Made by a program: the position numbers and the translations under genes. A model generated the notes under the pieces. It ran no database searches, was not told the DNA's origin, and saw nothing but the letters and a program-made list of their open reading frames with translations. 64,000 nucleotides of DNA from Branchiostoma floridae (Eukaryota; Chordata; Leptocardii; Amphioxiformes; Branchiostomatidae): NCBI RefSeq assembly GCF_000003815.2, contig NC_049983.1:7832532-7896531 (forward strand), read 5' to 3'. Below, piece by piece: positions 38,601 through 52,100 of the stretch (position 1 is its first letter; each line of letters starts with the position of its first letter).

Positions 38601-41600
38601 GGTGCAATGGCTGAGTGGGTAGAGTGTTCACCTTGCATTCGATAGGCCGTGAGTTCGATCCCCGGCCGAGTCATACCAAAGACTTTAAAAATGGTACATG
38701 CTGCTTTCTCTGCTTATCACTCAGCATTTGGGAAAGGGTATTGAAGTTGAACACACGCCACTACCAGTTGACTAGCCCCCCTGCTGTAGTGACTTCACAA
38801 AGTTGTGTGGCCCAGGGCTACTGAAACGGAGATGGGTGCCGCCCTCTGCGCCATCAGGCAGTCGCAAAATGGCAATTATTTGCCAGAACTGTATACAATT
38901 TTCATAAAGTTACTGACTCTTAGTAATGCATATACTTCCAGCTGGTAGGCAAGATGTGCAATGACATTGGCAGTCCAGAAGTGTCCGGCCTGCTGACCGA
39001 GTTCCTGGTCGGGACAACCTACAACGCCATGCGGAGACAACTGGACATGCGGATACTCCCCTTGCTTCAATTCACCTCAACTGAGACAGGGCGGGGTCAG
39101 TTGGAGAAGGTATGTTTTGACAAAGTCCTACACATTTAGCACAATGGCGAAAAATGTCTGAGTGTGGGCTTGAATAAAGTCTCTCTATGGGAACCATGAG
39201 TTTCCAGGCTTGTTCTCATTGAAATATAAAATGCTGTCGTCTGCCTTTACGTCTTGATATGGTGCAAATTATCGACAACATCACTGAACAATGCACTTTT
39301 TTGCTCTCAAGTGCAGTAGACTTTGAAAGTTTGTATCATCCAATTTGATGCCAGTTTTAAGAAGTGATGCCTTTACTGATATAATAGTTAACTGAAACAT
39401 ATTGTTTCATCCAGAATGAGAAAGGACAGCAGTTGGCCAGGATAACCTACAGCAGTTTGCGAGACATTGTTCAGATGAAGGTAATATATTCTGATGCAAA
39501 ATCTTATTCTGTAAGTCTTAAAGCTTTCTAAGTTATATTCTGACTCGTCTGCAAGGTGAGGGTACAGACACTACTGGCGGTACAAACACTACTGGGGGTA
39601 CAGACACTACAGGGGGTACGGACACTACTGGGGGTACAGACACTACTGGGGGTACGGACACTACTGGTGGTACAGACACTACTGGGGGTACAGACACTAC
39701 TGGGGGTACGGACACTACAGGGGGTACGGACACTACTGGGGGTACGGACACTACTGGGGGTACGGACACTACTGGGGGTACAGACACTACTGGGGGTACG
39801 ACACTACTGGGGGTACGGACACTATTGCCAGTACAGGCACTACTGGAGGTCAATGAATTTGGCAGGACAAAAATCTTCATTACAGGAACTTCAGTCAAGT
39901 CCTAGTCTTAGTTTTCTATGTTCACCTCTATTTGGAGATCATCATTGCTAGTCTTGTTATACATGTACTAGTAATTGATACAGTATCTTATAAGCTTTCG
40001 TTCCAATATCTGATGATTTGTTTACACTTCTGCATAGTATTCTAAAGTAGACAAGACCCAGTCTGACGGGAGCTTCTGGGAACACCTGCGGTACAACCTA
40101 CAGAAACTGAGCATTGCTGACATGTGGCCGAGATTCAACACCACGTCACTCCAGCAACACATCACAGCAGCCAACCAGGAGGCTGCATTTGCTGACGTAA
40201 TTAGTTTTAACCAATGAGGACAATTTGATACCATTTAGCAAGATAAAGCTATTTTACAGTCCTTTACATTCTTTAAGGTCTGACCAACCCTAACTACAAG
40301 CTTTAAGACCACCTCCCATCTTTAATTTAGGTTTCATATGAATGTCTGATTTGAATCAAGTGTAGAATTACATGTATACAAAGTGATGAATGGATGACAA
40401 CTCCTTGCCATGAAACAGCAAAAGAAAATTGCGCATGTGGATGCTGATGTACATTACTTTTAGATTTATTATCCATTTATTCAATGACATTTGTTTCTTT
40501 ACAGGACCTGGTAGAAGGAAGAGTTAGGTCATCATCTCTGCTAAAAAGAATATCAGATAGTGCCAGAAGGTAACATTATACATGTTGCTTTTGTTTTAAT
40601 CTTCAAGACTAGTGTGGTGTTGATGATAATAATCGATATTCTAATATCATACAAGAGCAAACTCTGTTCAAACCTTGTTTATAGTTTAGATTGAAAACTT
40701 GATATGAATTTCATTTCATTTCATTTCTTCAGGGCATTTTCTGGATCATCCACACCAAGGAAAGGTCAGTGGACTGTGGTTTGTCTGAACCATCAATAAT
40801 TATTCAAGAAATTGGTTTCCGGTTTAAGACTGTCTTTTTTTTACTTCATCTTGACAGTGTTTGTTTTTTTTGGACATACACTGTATATACATGTAAGTCT
40901 GTGAAAAGCTTGAATATTTTTTGAGTTAATCCTTTTTTTCTACTTTTTCTGCTCTTCAATGTTTCTATAGTTTTTACAGTGATACCAGGTTAGTGATATA
41001 TCTACTGAACTTGTGCTTGGGCTAGTGTAAAGGCAACCGTTTCGGGTGCCCCATATGTCTCCTGTGCAGTTTTGATACTGTCAAACTGTATGTGCTGTGT
41101 GGCATCCTTACAAATTGTATATACACTGTTCTCAAAGTAGAATAGTTTGACCATAACATACATTTGTAGTTGCTTGAGTAACTGTTACCTCGTGTACAAT
41201 CATGAACTAAAAACCTCTGCGAATGTTTTTCCATTACAGTATGTGACTACTAGTACATCGTATAGTGCTACCGCAAACTCAAAACCACTGCGAACACTCC
41301 ATTACCACAAAGTTAAATCCCCATGACTTAGAATTTAGTATTTCATATATCATTTCACATTACTACTTACAACACTCTCTATGAACTTTTGATACATAAA
41401 ATTCCATGATAATGATACCCCTATAATACAAACAATAATCAAGTTTTTAACTGTATAATCATGGTATTTTAAACCAAGAGACTGGCTGAAATAGGCAGGT
41501 GTAATATTAACCTCAATTGTCTTTATAATGATTCAGATTCTTTATGTTATACCATAATATTCTCAGTTCAGAGGGATCATATACACATGTATATATTTCC

Positions 41601-44600
41601 ACAACCTTCGTGATCATAACAGTAGACCTTTTGTTACATTAAGGCACGTTTTTCCCATCCTTTTTTTCCCCGAAGTTCCAAGTTGCCCAGAGGACACATG
41701 TCTATGAACTTCTAAAACTTTTTACATTCTCCAGTATTTTCTTTGGCTGGAGTAACATAATGTAACATTGTCCTGAAATACCTGAAAGCTCAAATTCGGA
41801 ACTCAATGTTGTGTAAAACTCAACACCACGAAAGACATTCAATTTGTCTTGGCTAACATTAAACATTTTGTATTTTGTTATATCAATACATTCTTTTGTA
41901 CATGCATCATTCAAATCCAAGGTAGTGCTTTCTTTAAATGTTTTAGGTTCTAAATGTTTGAATACACATTGTTAAAAACTATCCAGCATTTAGTCCTCCA
42001 ATTTTAATCTTAAAGTCAAGTCAAGGTAAGTTAAGGGTCAGGATACCCGGAACAAGTTGTGAGCAGGTGTTCTTCAAGAATTCACTTCTTGCTTAAGCCC
42101 CACCCTGCTCTGTCTGGTCATGCCCAGTGATTGTGACACTAGCTGATGCTTTACTGAAAACGACTGTGGGGACAGGGTCAGAGGAAGGATTCTGGGTCTT
42201 CCTCTTGCGCCAGATTGTGAGAATAATGGAGCAAACAAGGACAGTACCTGCTACTGCCCCGCACACAGAGCCAATGATAACGGATATGGACAAAGTGGGT
42301 GCAGATTCATCGTGACCGGCACTGCTTTCTGGTTTAGCACAAGGTGAAGTTACTGGTGCCACTGTACCAGTTATGGGAGTGGTTAACTGGACATGAACAG
42401 ACAGAGTGACAGATGTAGAGCCAACAAAATTTGCAGCAATACAGCTGTACAGACCAGCATCTGCTGCATTAACATTGGTTATGGTGATGGTACCATTTGG
42501 GTCTACAGTCACTGTCCCACCTGACTCAACAGTTGCATTCAGTCCAGATGGGAGGGTGACTGTGATGTCTGGTGCAGGGATACCCGAAGCCTCACAGACC
42601 AAATGTAAAGTCTTCCCCTCTACAACTGTGTTATTGTCACTCTTTCCAAACATTGCTATTGTTGGCTCTTCACAGATCAGATCTTCAGGACGGATATCTT
42701 TAAGGTTTGCCCCACGGATGTTGCTTGGTCCTTCGCACATGATTTGGTTTTCAAATGAAGTAGAGTGCCAAGGAATCGACTCACTCATCACTTGCCTGAA
42801 AGGTAGCATCCTACAGTCACATTGCCAAGGATTGTTGTCGATTTCTACATTCAAGATTGGCGACAGTATTGCAAAAATCTCTGTACTTAGGACTGTAAGC
42901 CTATTTTCGTTCAATTCCAAGGTTTTTAGTGGTGAGGTTGAGTCAAAAGTTCCAGCCTGAATGTTGTTTATCTCGTTATGGGACAGCAAAAGTGCCTGCA
43001 GATTTCCCAGCCCTGTGAACGTGCCAGACCTGAGGCTTGTTAACTTGTTGTAATATAGGTTCAAGGTTTCAAGTTGTGGAGTTGAATCGAAAGTTCCTGC
43101 CTGAATGTTCTTGATCTCATTGAAGTTAAGGTAAAGCTCATTCAAGTCTCCCAGCCCTGTGAACGTGTCGGATCTTAGGTTTGATAGCTTGTTATGGTCC
43201 AAGAACATGGCCCTCAGTTTTGATGTTGGACTGAAAGTTCCAGCCTGAATGTCATTGATCTCATTATATGACAGGGTAAGGTACTTGAGGTTTTCCAGCC
43301 CTGTGAACATGCCAGATCTCAGGTTTGTTAACTTGTTATCGCTAAGGTCCAATGTTGTTCCCAGTTGTGTTGTTGGACTGAAAGTTCCAGCCTGAATGTC
43401 ACTGATGTCATTAATATTCAGGTGGAGGTAACGTAAGTTTCCTAGCCCTGTAAACATGTCAGATCTGAGGGTTGTTAACTTGTTATAACTCATGTACAAT
43501 GATCCTAGTTGTGGTGTGGAAATGAAAGTTCCAGCCTGAATGTCATTGATCGCGTTATGGGACAGGGAAAGTACTGTTAGATTTCCCAGTCCTGTGAACA
43601 TATCAGATCTGAGGGTTGTTAAGTTATTGCCCAGGTACAAAGCTCTTAGTTGTGGTGTTGGAGTGAAAGTTCCTGCCTGAATGTCATTGATCTCATTATT
43701 GGCCAGCAAAAGGCGTTCCAAGTTTCCCAGCCCTGTAAACGTGTCAGCACGGAGGGTGGATAGGCGGTTAAAACTTAGACCCAAAACGATCAAATCTGAC
43801 AAGTTATTGAAGGCGTGGCTGTTAATCGTGGCAATACTATTGTACCCTAGTTCCAGAACTCTCACACTCCAATACTGTGAGAAATCAGACTGATTCAATG
43901 TTGTGATCTGATTCCACTGCAAATAAAAGTATGTGATGCCTGTTGGTAGGTTCTGAGGCACACTGGTAAGGCCCTGTCTAGAGCAGATAGCGTCAGAACC
44001 TGTAACGCTGCAGGAAGCTTCTGTTGATCCAAATGCCATCAGGATGATCAGAAGGGATAACAGCATCCCTGGCAGCTTCTCACCCATGCTGTTTTCAGTG
44101 TGCCCTGATACAAGTAGAGGGCAAAGAAATGATTGATCTTTTTCCCAAAGAAGAAATTTATCTCTGTTAGCTGTCTCATCGGGTTGGTATTTTATTAATG
44201 CAATAATAGTTTTCTTTGGTACGTACACAATGAGCCATTCAAAAATTTTGTCTTTTTCTCTCATGTTGATTGGTAAAGTAATCTATCTAATGTTCTATCA
44301 CCAGCTGCGTAGCAGCCAACCTCCCAGGCTCAATCAAGTGAGAAAGAGGGAGGAACAATTATTATAATTACTGTATTGTACAACTGGCCTGAATGCATTA
44401 TGGTCATGAAAAAATCATATTTCAGATGAAAACAGTCTGGTATGACCAAAAAAAAAATCTATAAAACAACACAAGTCATCTATGGGAAAAATGCATGTTT
44501 CAAAAGTGACTTTGAAGTCACTACGTTGTCACATTTTAGCTCATGTTAGGGACGTCACAGACTTTTACAGAAATCCTCAACATGTATTTCAAAAATCGTT

Positions 44601-46083
44601 TTGCACAATTTATCTGGATGATTATCTTTCTGAATAAGCAGAAGAGTATTGAATGCAAAGCAAATTACAGATGAAGACTTACCCCGAGACAACGTCCGGA
44701 AGAAATGTACCGGCTGAAATGCTCAGGTGTAACTTAAGAATGAAGACCTTCTGGGCATGAATGTATACAAATGTAGCTAGCCTGCCTTACAGGTGTGCTG
44801 TACTGGCCTAGTCTAGCTAAGCAATGGCCTTTTTATAATGAATGAAATTTCTAATTAATTATTAAGCCATACCAAAGCTAAGGTAACTGAATCCCACCCT
44901 GTAAAAATTCCTCCAGCGCACTAATTAGCCTGGATGCACAGGCAACAATCCCAGTACCAATTAACTATAGGCAATCCTGGGAGCTTTGGATGGGATGGTT
45001 TCCAGACTACAGGGTAGCGTTTATGCCATCCCAGTTTTTTTCTATCGTCAACATCAAGAGTCAAAATTGTCTTTTATAAAATTGTCTCCAGGACCTTGTC
45101 TGCATTAAATTTGCACTTAGAAGAATGTCTGCCCATTAAAATGCAAAGGCTTTATTGATTCATGACAATTTTTTTTAATACAACTTGGAATTAAAAAGTG
45201 ACATGCAAGTGCTATCATGTAACAAGCTGCGTTTTGTAGTATTCACACAGCTATGCTGCTGTTGCATGTCTGAAACTATTTTAGTATGTTTATTGGTGGT
45301 TGTATAAGCAGCATATCAGGTGTAGTACCTTAGTACAAACAATGTACACAGTTATGTATTTAGTTATGCAACCTGTTGTTTTGCTATGTGGATCAAATAC
45401 CATACATTGTTTGTATATCAAGAGCTAGAGGGTCGTACCTTAGCTTGGTCACATTGTGAGAGGATGCATTCATAATTTTCGTTGGAATCATGAAAGCTGA
45501 AGCCCCATTGATGAATATACAATCGTATAACATTATATGATACAGGTGTTAGCCATTGGTATCAAACCTCTTGTACTTGCAAACGAAAGAAGATAATCAA
45601 GACATACAGTTTGCATGGCTATTAAATACAAACTAACTAACAAACAAACAAACCGCAGCAAAGCCACATTGTATAGCCATTGAAAGAGCATTACGCTTTG
45701 TCTCAAGTATCGTTCTTTGAGTTCAACCTGATTCACCTCTACTGGTGTATGTACATGTTTACACATGTAGATGTAGCCTGAGTACGCTGTAGGCAGTATC
45801 ATTTGTATAGCAATTTTTCAGCTCTCTACGTAAAGCTGCTGTATAAATGTATAATAGAATGCTGAAGAAATCCCTTCATTATCATCTTATCTCTAACACT
45901 TCAGGTTCCTTGGGAAGCTATGCAGTGCTCACCTTCCTGAATGCTGCTGAGAGAGACTTGGAACAGGACCGGGTGGTGGGGATGGTAAGTAGGACCTTGA
46001 GTATGACATCACCTTGTTTGTAGCGGTACACAATGTAAACAAGCCTAATAATAATAAGCCAAGCTGGCTGTGAAACAAATAAA

Positions 46084-46174
<91 letters not shown>

Positions 46175-49100
46175 GATGTTTGATTGTTCGACTGTCTACA
46201 GGCTTTATACATCAGATTCATTTGTCAAATGATCACTTCTTCCCAATGGCATACAAATGTCTTAGAGTACTTGAATTTGGTGACTGCAACATCTACACAT
46301 CAGAAAAAAAATAAAATGGAAGTTCCGATGTAGTCTACAAAACACTAGCACAGTGGGGGCATCTTTGCTGGATCGTTTTAAAGTTAGAACACTTGTAGAC
46401 AGATGTGCAAAGGTTTAAGGTGTGACGAGTTTTTCAGTGTAATAGAACCATCTGCTCTCGCGCTGTGTCCCTGCAATGCTGGTGTGTTATGCCGAAGGGC
46501 AGTTATACCGGTTATATAGATACATTTACTATCAGGGCTCCTTTACTTGCTCTTGGAGGTGGCACAAAATCTACAATCATGTATTATCATTTTGAGGTCT
46601 TGTGCAAGACATCTGACAAATGACTTGACTGACTATGTACCAAATTTAAATACCAACTGAAAGACAATCTATCCATGCAGGCCATCTCAAGTTGCTGCAT
46701 TTGACAGACAGACAGACAGACACACGAATGCTACAGAAAACATAATCTTGTTAGTAACGTTAACATTTTCAAGAGTTTTTACTGCAATATTGTGCTCTCA
46801 CCTTTTTGAAGTTAGGCTCCCTTCATTTGAAATATCCTCTCTCAGTGACAAAGAAAAGGCTCTTCTTCTCCGACCATGAAAAGTGAAGCTCTTCGTAAAG
46901 TAAAGAAGCCTAGGGCTTGAGCTAACGATGAAAGTTATGGGCGTTGACTGACAAGTTCAGGCCTCTCAAGCCTCTTGCACACGATAACACAGGTGCTAAT
47001 AGCCTCCATAGCAGGCTCTCTGGGGCCTTTTATCCATCATTTATTATCTCGTAATACACTTTTGCCGGCCATTTCTTTTTGTACTGGTTCGCTTGACTGC
47101 TGGCCCCATAGTCAATGACCCAGTACAAAAAGAAATGGCTGGCAAAAGTGTATTATTACAAAAAAAAAGGCGCCAGGGAGCCTGCTATGGAGGCTAGGTG
47201 CTAACAGGTAACAAAGAACTTTCTTGTCCAAGGCTATACAGTCATGTATACAACACACACCTGACCAAACAACTCTATCCTACAATATCTTATCAGGGTA
47301 CTTTCATTTAAAAGTTCAAGGGGGCTGGATAAATTGTTCTGTTTTTATTACAGGGAACAGATGTGTGAAAAGTTCAATGCTATTGTATATCATGATGAAG
47401 GAAAACTTGTTGCTTGATATAGCTTGTATTGTAGACATGGAATTTCCTGGGTTAGAATTTGACTGTCCTCAATTGACCTTGAATTTTGTTTGCATGGTTA
47501 TGCTTAATTTGTGTTTTTCATTCAACACAAGCGCACACGAGAATCAATTTGTTAAGTTACACAAACTACACCAAATGTTTGAGTAGGTGTTGTGCAGGTG
47601 TTCTAACAGTGACCTAACAAAGCATCTGTCTGTGCTTTTCTGCCAATAAGCAAATACATGTAGATGCCACCTAAACATTGAAAATAAAGGTACAATGTTA
47701 AGTGCTATAATAGCCTTTTTAGATAGTAGATACATGTAGTAGATCCTTTTAGCCACTGGCTGAGTTAGGAAGATGCTTTCCAGTTTAGGCCACTCTTTCA
47801 ATTACCGGACGGTCATTCCAAGCTTATGCAGACAATCCAGAGCCTAATGTAGTTATGTACTGCAGGCCGCAGGGGCAGTGGGTTTAATGTTATCCACTGT
47901 GTCAAAGGCTGGATATTGGAAGGTATAGCCCAACCCTCCCAACTAAAGTCAGGTACCCACTTTTACACCTGAGCAGAGCAAGGACATTATATAATGTCCT
48001 TAAGTGGAGTGAGGAAAGCTGTGTTAACTGCCTCTCCCAAGGACACAACTTATAGCCGGAAATGCCAAGAATCTAACCCGTTACAATTACATTCTTGGCA
48101 CAAGTAATTAAAAATGGACCATGGATTGGGCCCTCCAAAAACTGGGACTCTTTGATGTCTATTTGTTGTGAGTGACTGATGTATTGTTCTCGACACACAG
48201 ACAGTGGAACAGCTGACTGATCATCTGTCCCGCCACCTACCCAGGGAGACCAGGGTCAAGGTCTTCAACGTGGCCAGGGAGTTTGTCAGCTGTCAGGTGA
48301 GGAAACACCTTAATTGATTGAGTTTTACTCCGGGAGTATTTCAGCAATATTCTGGACAATGTGTGGGTATACCAGCTTGTTACATGTAATGATACAACCA
48401 ATGTATCGCTACAGGAAATTGAGTCATATATTTTGAAGTAGCCAGTATATGCATGCTTACATTCTTTTATTCATTTATTTATCTATCTTTGTTTTTTTTC
48501 TGTTCAGCACGCACAGCCAGTGCTGCCCAACTAGCCTGTGGTTATTGCAAAGGGCTAGCCCTGCTGACAAAAACAGGGACAATACAAATGGAATTTGACA
48601 AGAACAGGATACTTGTCAATAAAAACACTCTCAATACATTAAAAAATAACTTTTATGTATACATGGTTTAAGATTGCGTACATTCGGTACAGTAATGCTT
48701 ATAAACCAGTTCTAACATTTCAAATTTCTATACTTCTTTGTTAGTGCCTGACTCTTTCATTGATACACTGTAACTGGAAATTGAGGGACTGTCATTTATT
48801 TTTATGTAGCAAGTACAATACATGTACTTGATAGTTTCTGAATAATGCAACTTGTCAGAAGCAGACAAATTACTGAGTTAGGCAGGATTAAGTTTCCTGA
48901 CTGATGTCACCTCCCCTTGCAGTTACAACAGTCCAAACAGCTTCTGCAGTTCATCTGGACATCACTAGGGTTCCAACCTGATGGTGACCTAGCCTCCAAT
49001 GTGTAAGTTACAAAGCTGAGGACATTGTTAAAGTAAAAACATTGCTTTTGAAACAAGGGCTCAAGCCGCTTGGTGCCATTCCTTTTACAACATGAGGGCT

Positions 49101-52100
49101 CCCATGCTCGATCTTCAGGATTTTTTTGAGGGAGTAATGCTGGTTCACCTTCATCCACGTTTTTTTTAAACAGAGCGTTTATAGATATCAATTCAAACAA
49201 CGGTGAAGTCAAATTACAATTATATAAAAATATTGTAGATTGAAACCACTGTCTGTTCACTTCATATCCCAGGTAAGTAGTAAATACCCTGTTTTTAAAA
49301 ACAACGAATATACACAATGTACATGATTGTACAATATAGGTGAATTAGCATTGCCAGTATGGGAACCAAGTGACCCAAGCTAGACTGACTGTGTTGAAGC
49401 ATTTGTTTATTTTAATGACTAGGTTTGCAAGAGACACATGAATTTGTTATATTTCTGTGGCCAAATCGACCATGGTGTTGGGTTGTACTGACTGGGCTTA
49501 TTTGGTAATAATCTGAATCCCCCTGATTCAAATAGGATCCTGGAAGGGTCAACAGCCAATTGTTGACAATCCTTTGCTCTTTCCTTTCTCCCCTCAGAGG
49601 TGAGCCAGGCAGCCAGGCCGAGAGTGAACTGTTCCACATGACAGAGAGGTTCTACATGGCAGCACAGGAGCTCTGCTTCCCTCTGCCTAATGGTAAGTTC
49701 TGGGACCTACATTATTACCTCCGGGTTAGAGGTTGACCTCAACAGGGGTACTGTGCCTGGTTTTGTCTTGATTTTTTAATTTTATGAACTTTGGTATGTT
49801 GGACGTTATTGCGGTCCCAAAGACACAAGGCAATGTTGGGCTCCCTAGCAGCATCTTCAGGTAATGCAGTATTACAGGCCAACATCCTCTTCCTAAAAAA
49901 AGATAGTGTGGACTTACCAGAATCCATAAGAAGCTGGTCAGCTGAAAGAAAGGAAGGGGAAGATCACTGACATGCATGTATGATGGCTAGGACAGTAAAA
50001 AATTCTCAATACATTTATTTCACAAAGATATGAGATCCTTGATGATTTCTTGTTTTTAGAAAAAAGTATGAAATATGTGATGCCTAGAATATGTGAAGTT
50101 TACTGTCATAGTTTCAATAGTTTTGTGTCAATTCAAAGAAGATGATCAACTTCTTGGGATTGATGGTACTAGTACATTGTATCATTTTTGTTTTGTCCCA
50201 TCAGGTTTTAAGACGTTCTTCACAACGCTGGGTTTCCGGTGCCTGGACAGCCATGTGTTCCTGCAGTATGTGGACAGGGGGGTGCTGCACCTCACGGATG
50301 ACTTCAGGGACATGGTCATGGAAGGTACGCATCTGACCAGGCTCTGAATCTACCAACACGTACAAGTTAAGCACAGAGATGACAAACTAATCTAGCACAC
50401 ATAGGTGTAAGCACTACAGTAGGGGGCTAGTCCACTGGTACATGTAGTTTAGTGTGTTTAGCTTCCATACTCTCCCTCTTAGAAGACAACTAATCTTTAA
50501 GCCCTTTATCTGGTACTGCCTGTGGTATCCACATGTCTTATGTGACGCTGCCTACTGTACATGTGTAATACATGTAGTTACCAGTTGGAGATGCACACTG
50601 TCCAGGCAGCTAAAATCAGGAGAAGCCAGACTGAGGCTCAGTGCAGAAGGAAAGCAGATCTGCTGAAAAGAACTGCAAATTTTAAAGGCCCAAGTCAGCT
50701 TACAAATGTGGAAGAGACTGTTATTCTCAAATAGGAATTTGTTTAACCATAGCAAAATTGAATGTTGTAGGGCTGATGTTGGTTAGGATTTACATTTACC
50801 ATGGTCAATGACTGTTGAAGGCCACATACTTGCACGTGCATTTGTACTAGCAGTGACTTTAGATTTTTGTATTTCTTAAGAGTGAATGAATGCTCTTTTA
50901 AAAATGGTTACATGTTTAGGAACTCGTTGGAACCCTTGCAATGTTGAAGTTTCCACCCCTATTAGATCTTGGAGATGACAGAGATAACAGTGAGATGAAG
51001 CTGAACATCGTCTCCAGACTACCAAAGGTACATACTTTGTGATAACAGTTCCTGTAAGAAGTTTTATTGGGTTACTTCTTTAGCTGTTAGCAGTTCCTTT
51101 CGACATTTCTGATTCAGTCAACGTAATTTCTTGCAGTAAATTTTTTCATATCTGTATTTTCATAGCTGTATGAGTCTATATTTTTCTTCTCTCTTTTGGT
51201 GATATATTTAAGCTAACAAAGGTGATTTATATGTACATGATTACTACATTGTACATTCTTACTAGCTGTTACTTAATTGTACTGCTTCCTATTTCTTTGT
51301 GCTTCTGGACTTCTCTCTTCTCTGTCACTGGGTAAGTATTTCTGCCACCTGTACCTTTGTACAATTGATATTGTGCATTGAGTATTCCGTATTTGTGGTA
51401 CATTGTAGATTATTTCTATGAATGTTTGAATGGCAGAAAGATGAGTGAGTCAGTGAGTGATCTATAGAAAAGATGCCCACATCTGTGGACCTCGTAGAAA
51501 TCCTTCCCTCCTTGCTCCACATGTAGAGACAGGCACTGACAGGCCTCCAGCAGTGGAACCATCCAATCAGCACAAGGTTTCTGTCCAAGCAGTATGTGTC
51601 CAGCCTCCTCTTAGAAGGTGAGTGATGATTGGTTGATCACAACAACATAATTGTAGATTCATAATTGTGTAGTATTATACATAATTGTATGAATCAACAG
51701 CATGGAAGAAAAGCTTGCATTGTACAAATCTGGTTGGGCAACCAACTGGCATAGACAACCACCTCTAGTCACAAGCGAGTCATTGAAACAACCCTGTCCA
51801 TTTTTACCTAGTCAACCACAGCCTGTCCTCAGCAACCACCTGCACCTCATCAAGTAGTTAGGCAGGCTAAGGCCTGATTATCAAAAATTGTAGTTCAGAG
51901 TTAGGCAATATTCAGTAGGGTAATCCATGGTATCAAAACTTTGCGACCACAGACATGCTTGCAAATTATATAGGATTGAGCACAGACTATAACTGTCATA
52001 TAATATAAATAACCACATATCTTCTAATGGTTTGGGAATGATGGATTGGTTGACATTTCTTTAGGAGAGGACCTTGGTTGGGCCAGTCAACCCAGAAGGG

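Larger units (their letters stand above)
40765..45904 (+). other. GSAP intron 24 (5.1 kb) carrying a nested gene
   Basis: Contains the antisense LRR-Ig gene with its probable promoter (44829-44837) and a fragment of the CTGTAAATGCA MITE family near 41245-41330. No further GSAP exon is needed to keep phase, and none was recognised. Confidence 0.75.

Noticed and set aside
38598-38675. Functional tRNA gene
   Set aside because: A and B boxes are present but no acceptor stem closes and a SINE body follows, so it is a tRNA-derived retroposon.
39533-39951. Long ORFs on both strands with Val-Pro-Pro-Val or Arg-Thr-Leu-Leu repeats
   Set aside because: They are translations of an 18-bp minisatellite in an intron; unit length divisible by three keeps both frames open.
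40970-40990. Micro-exon candidate (9 nt between TTTTTACAG and GTTAGT) after GSAP exon 24
   Set aside because: Not required for phase, and no homologous residues are known; exon 24 joins exon 25 in frame.
42406-42960. 184-residue + strand ORF
   Set aside because: Antisense shadow of the Ig and LRR cap region of the LRR-Ig gene.
47224-47586. 120-residue + strand ORF
   Set aside because: Intronic, no recognisable domain and no splice or homology support; probably chance in AT-rich DNA.
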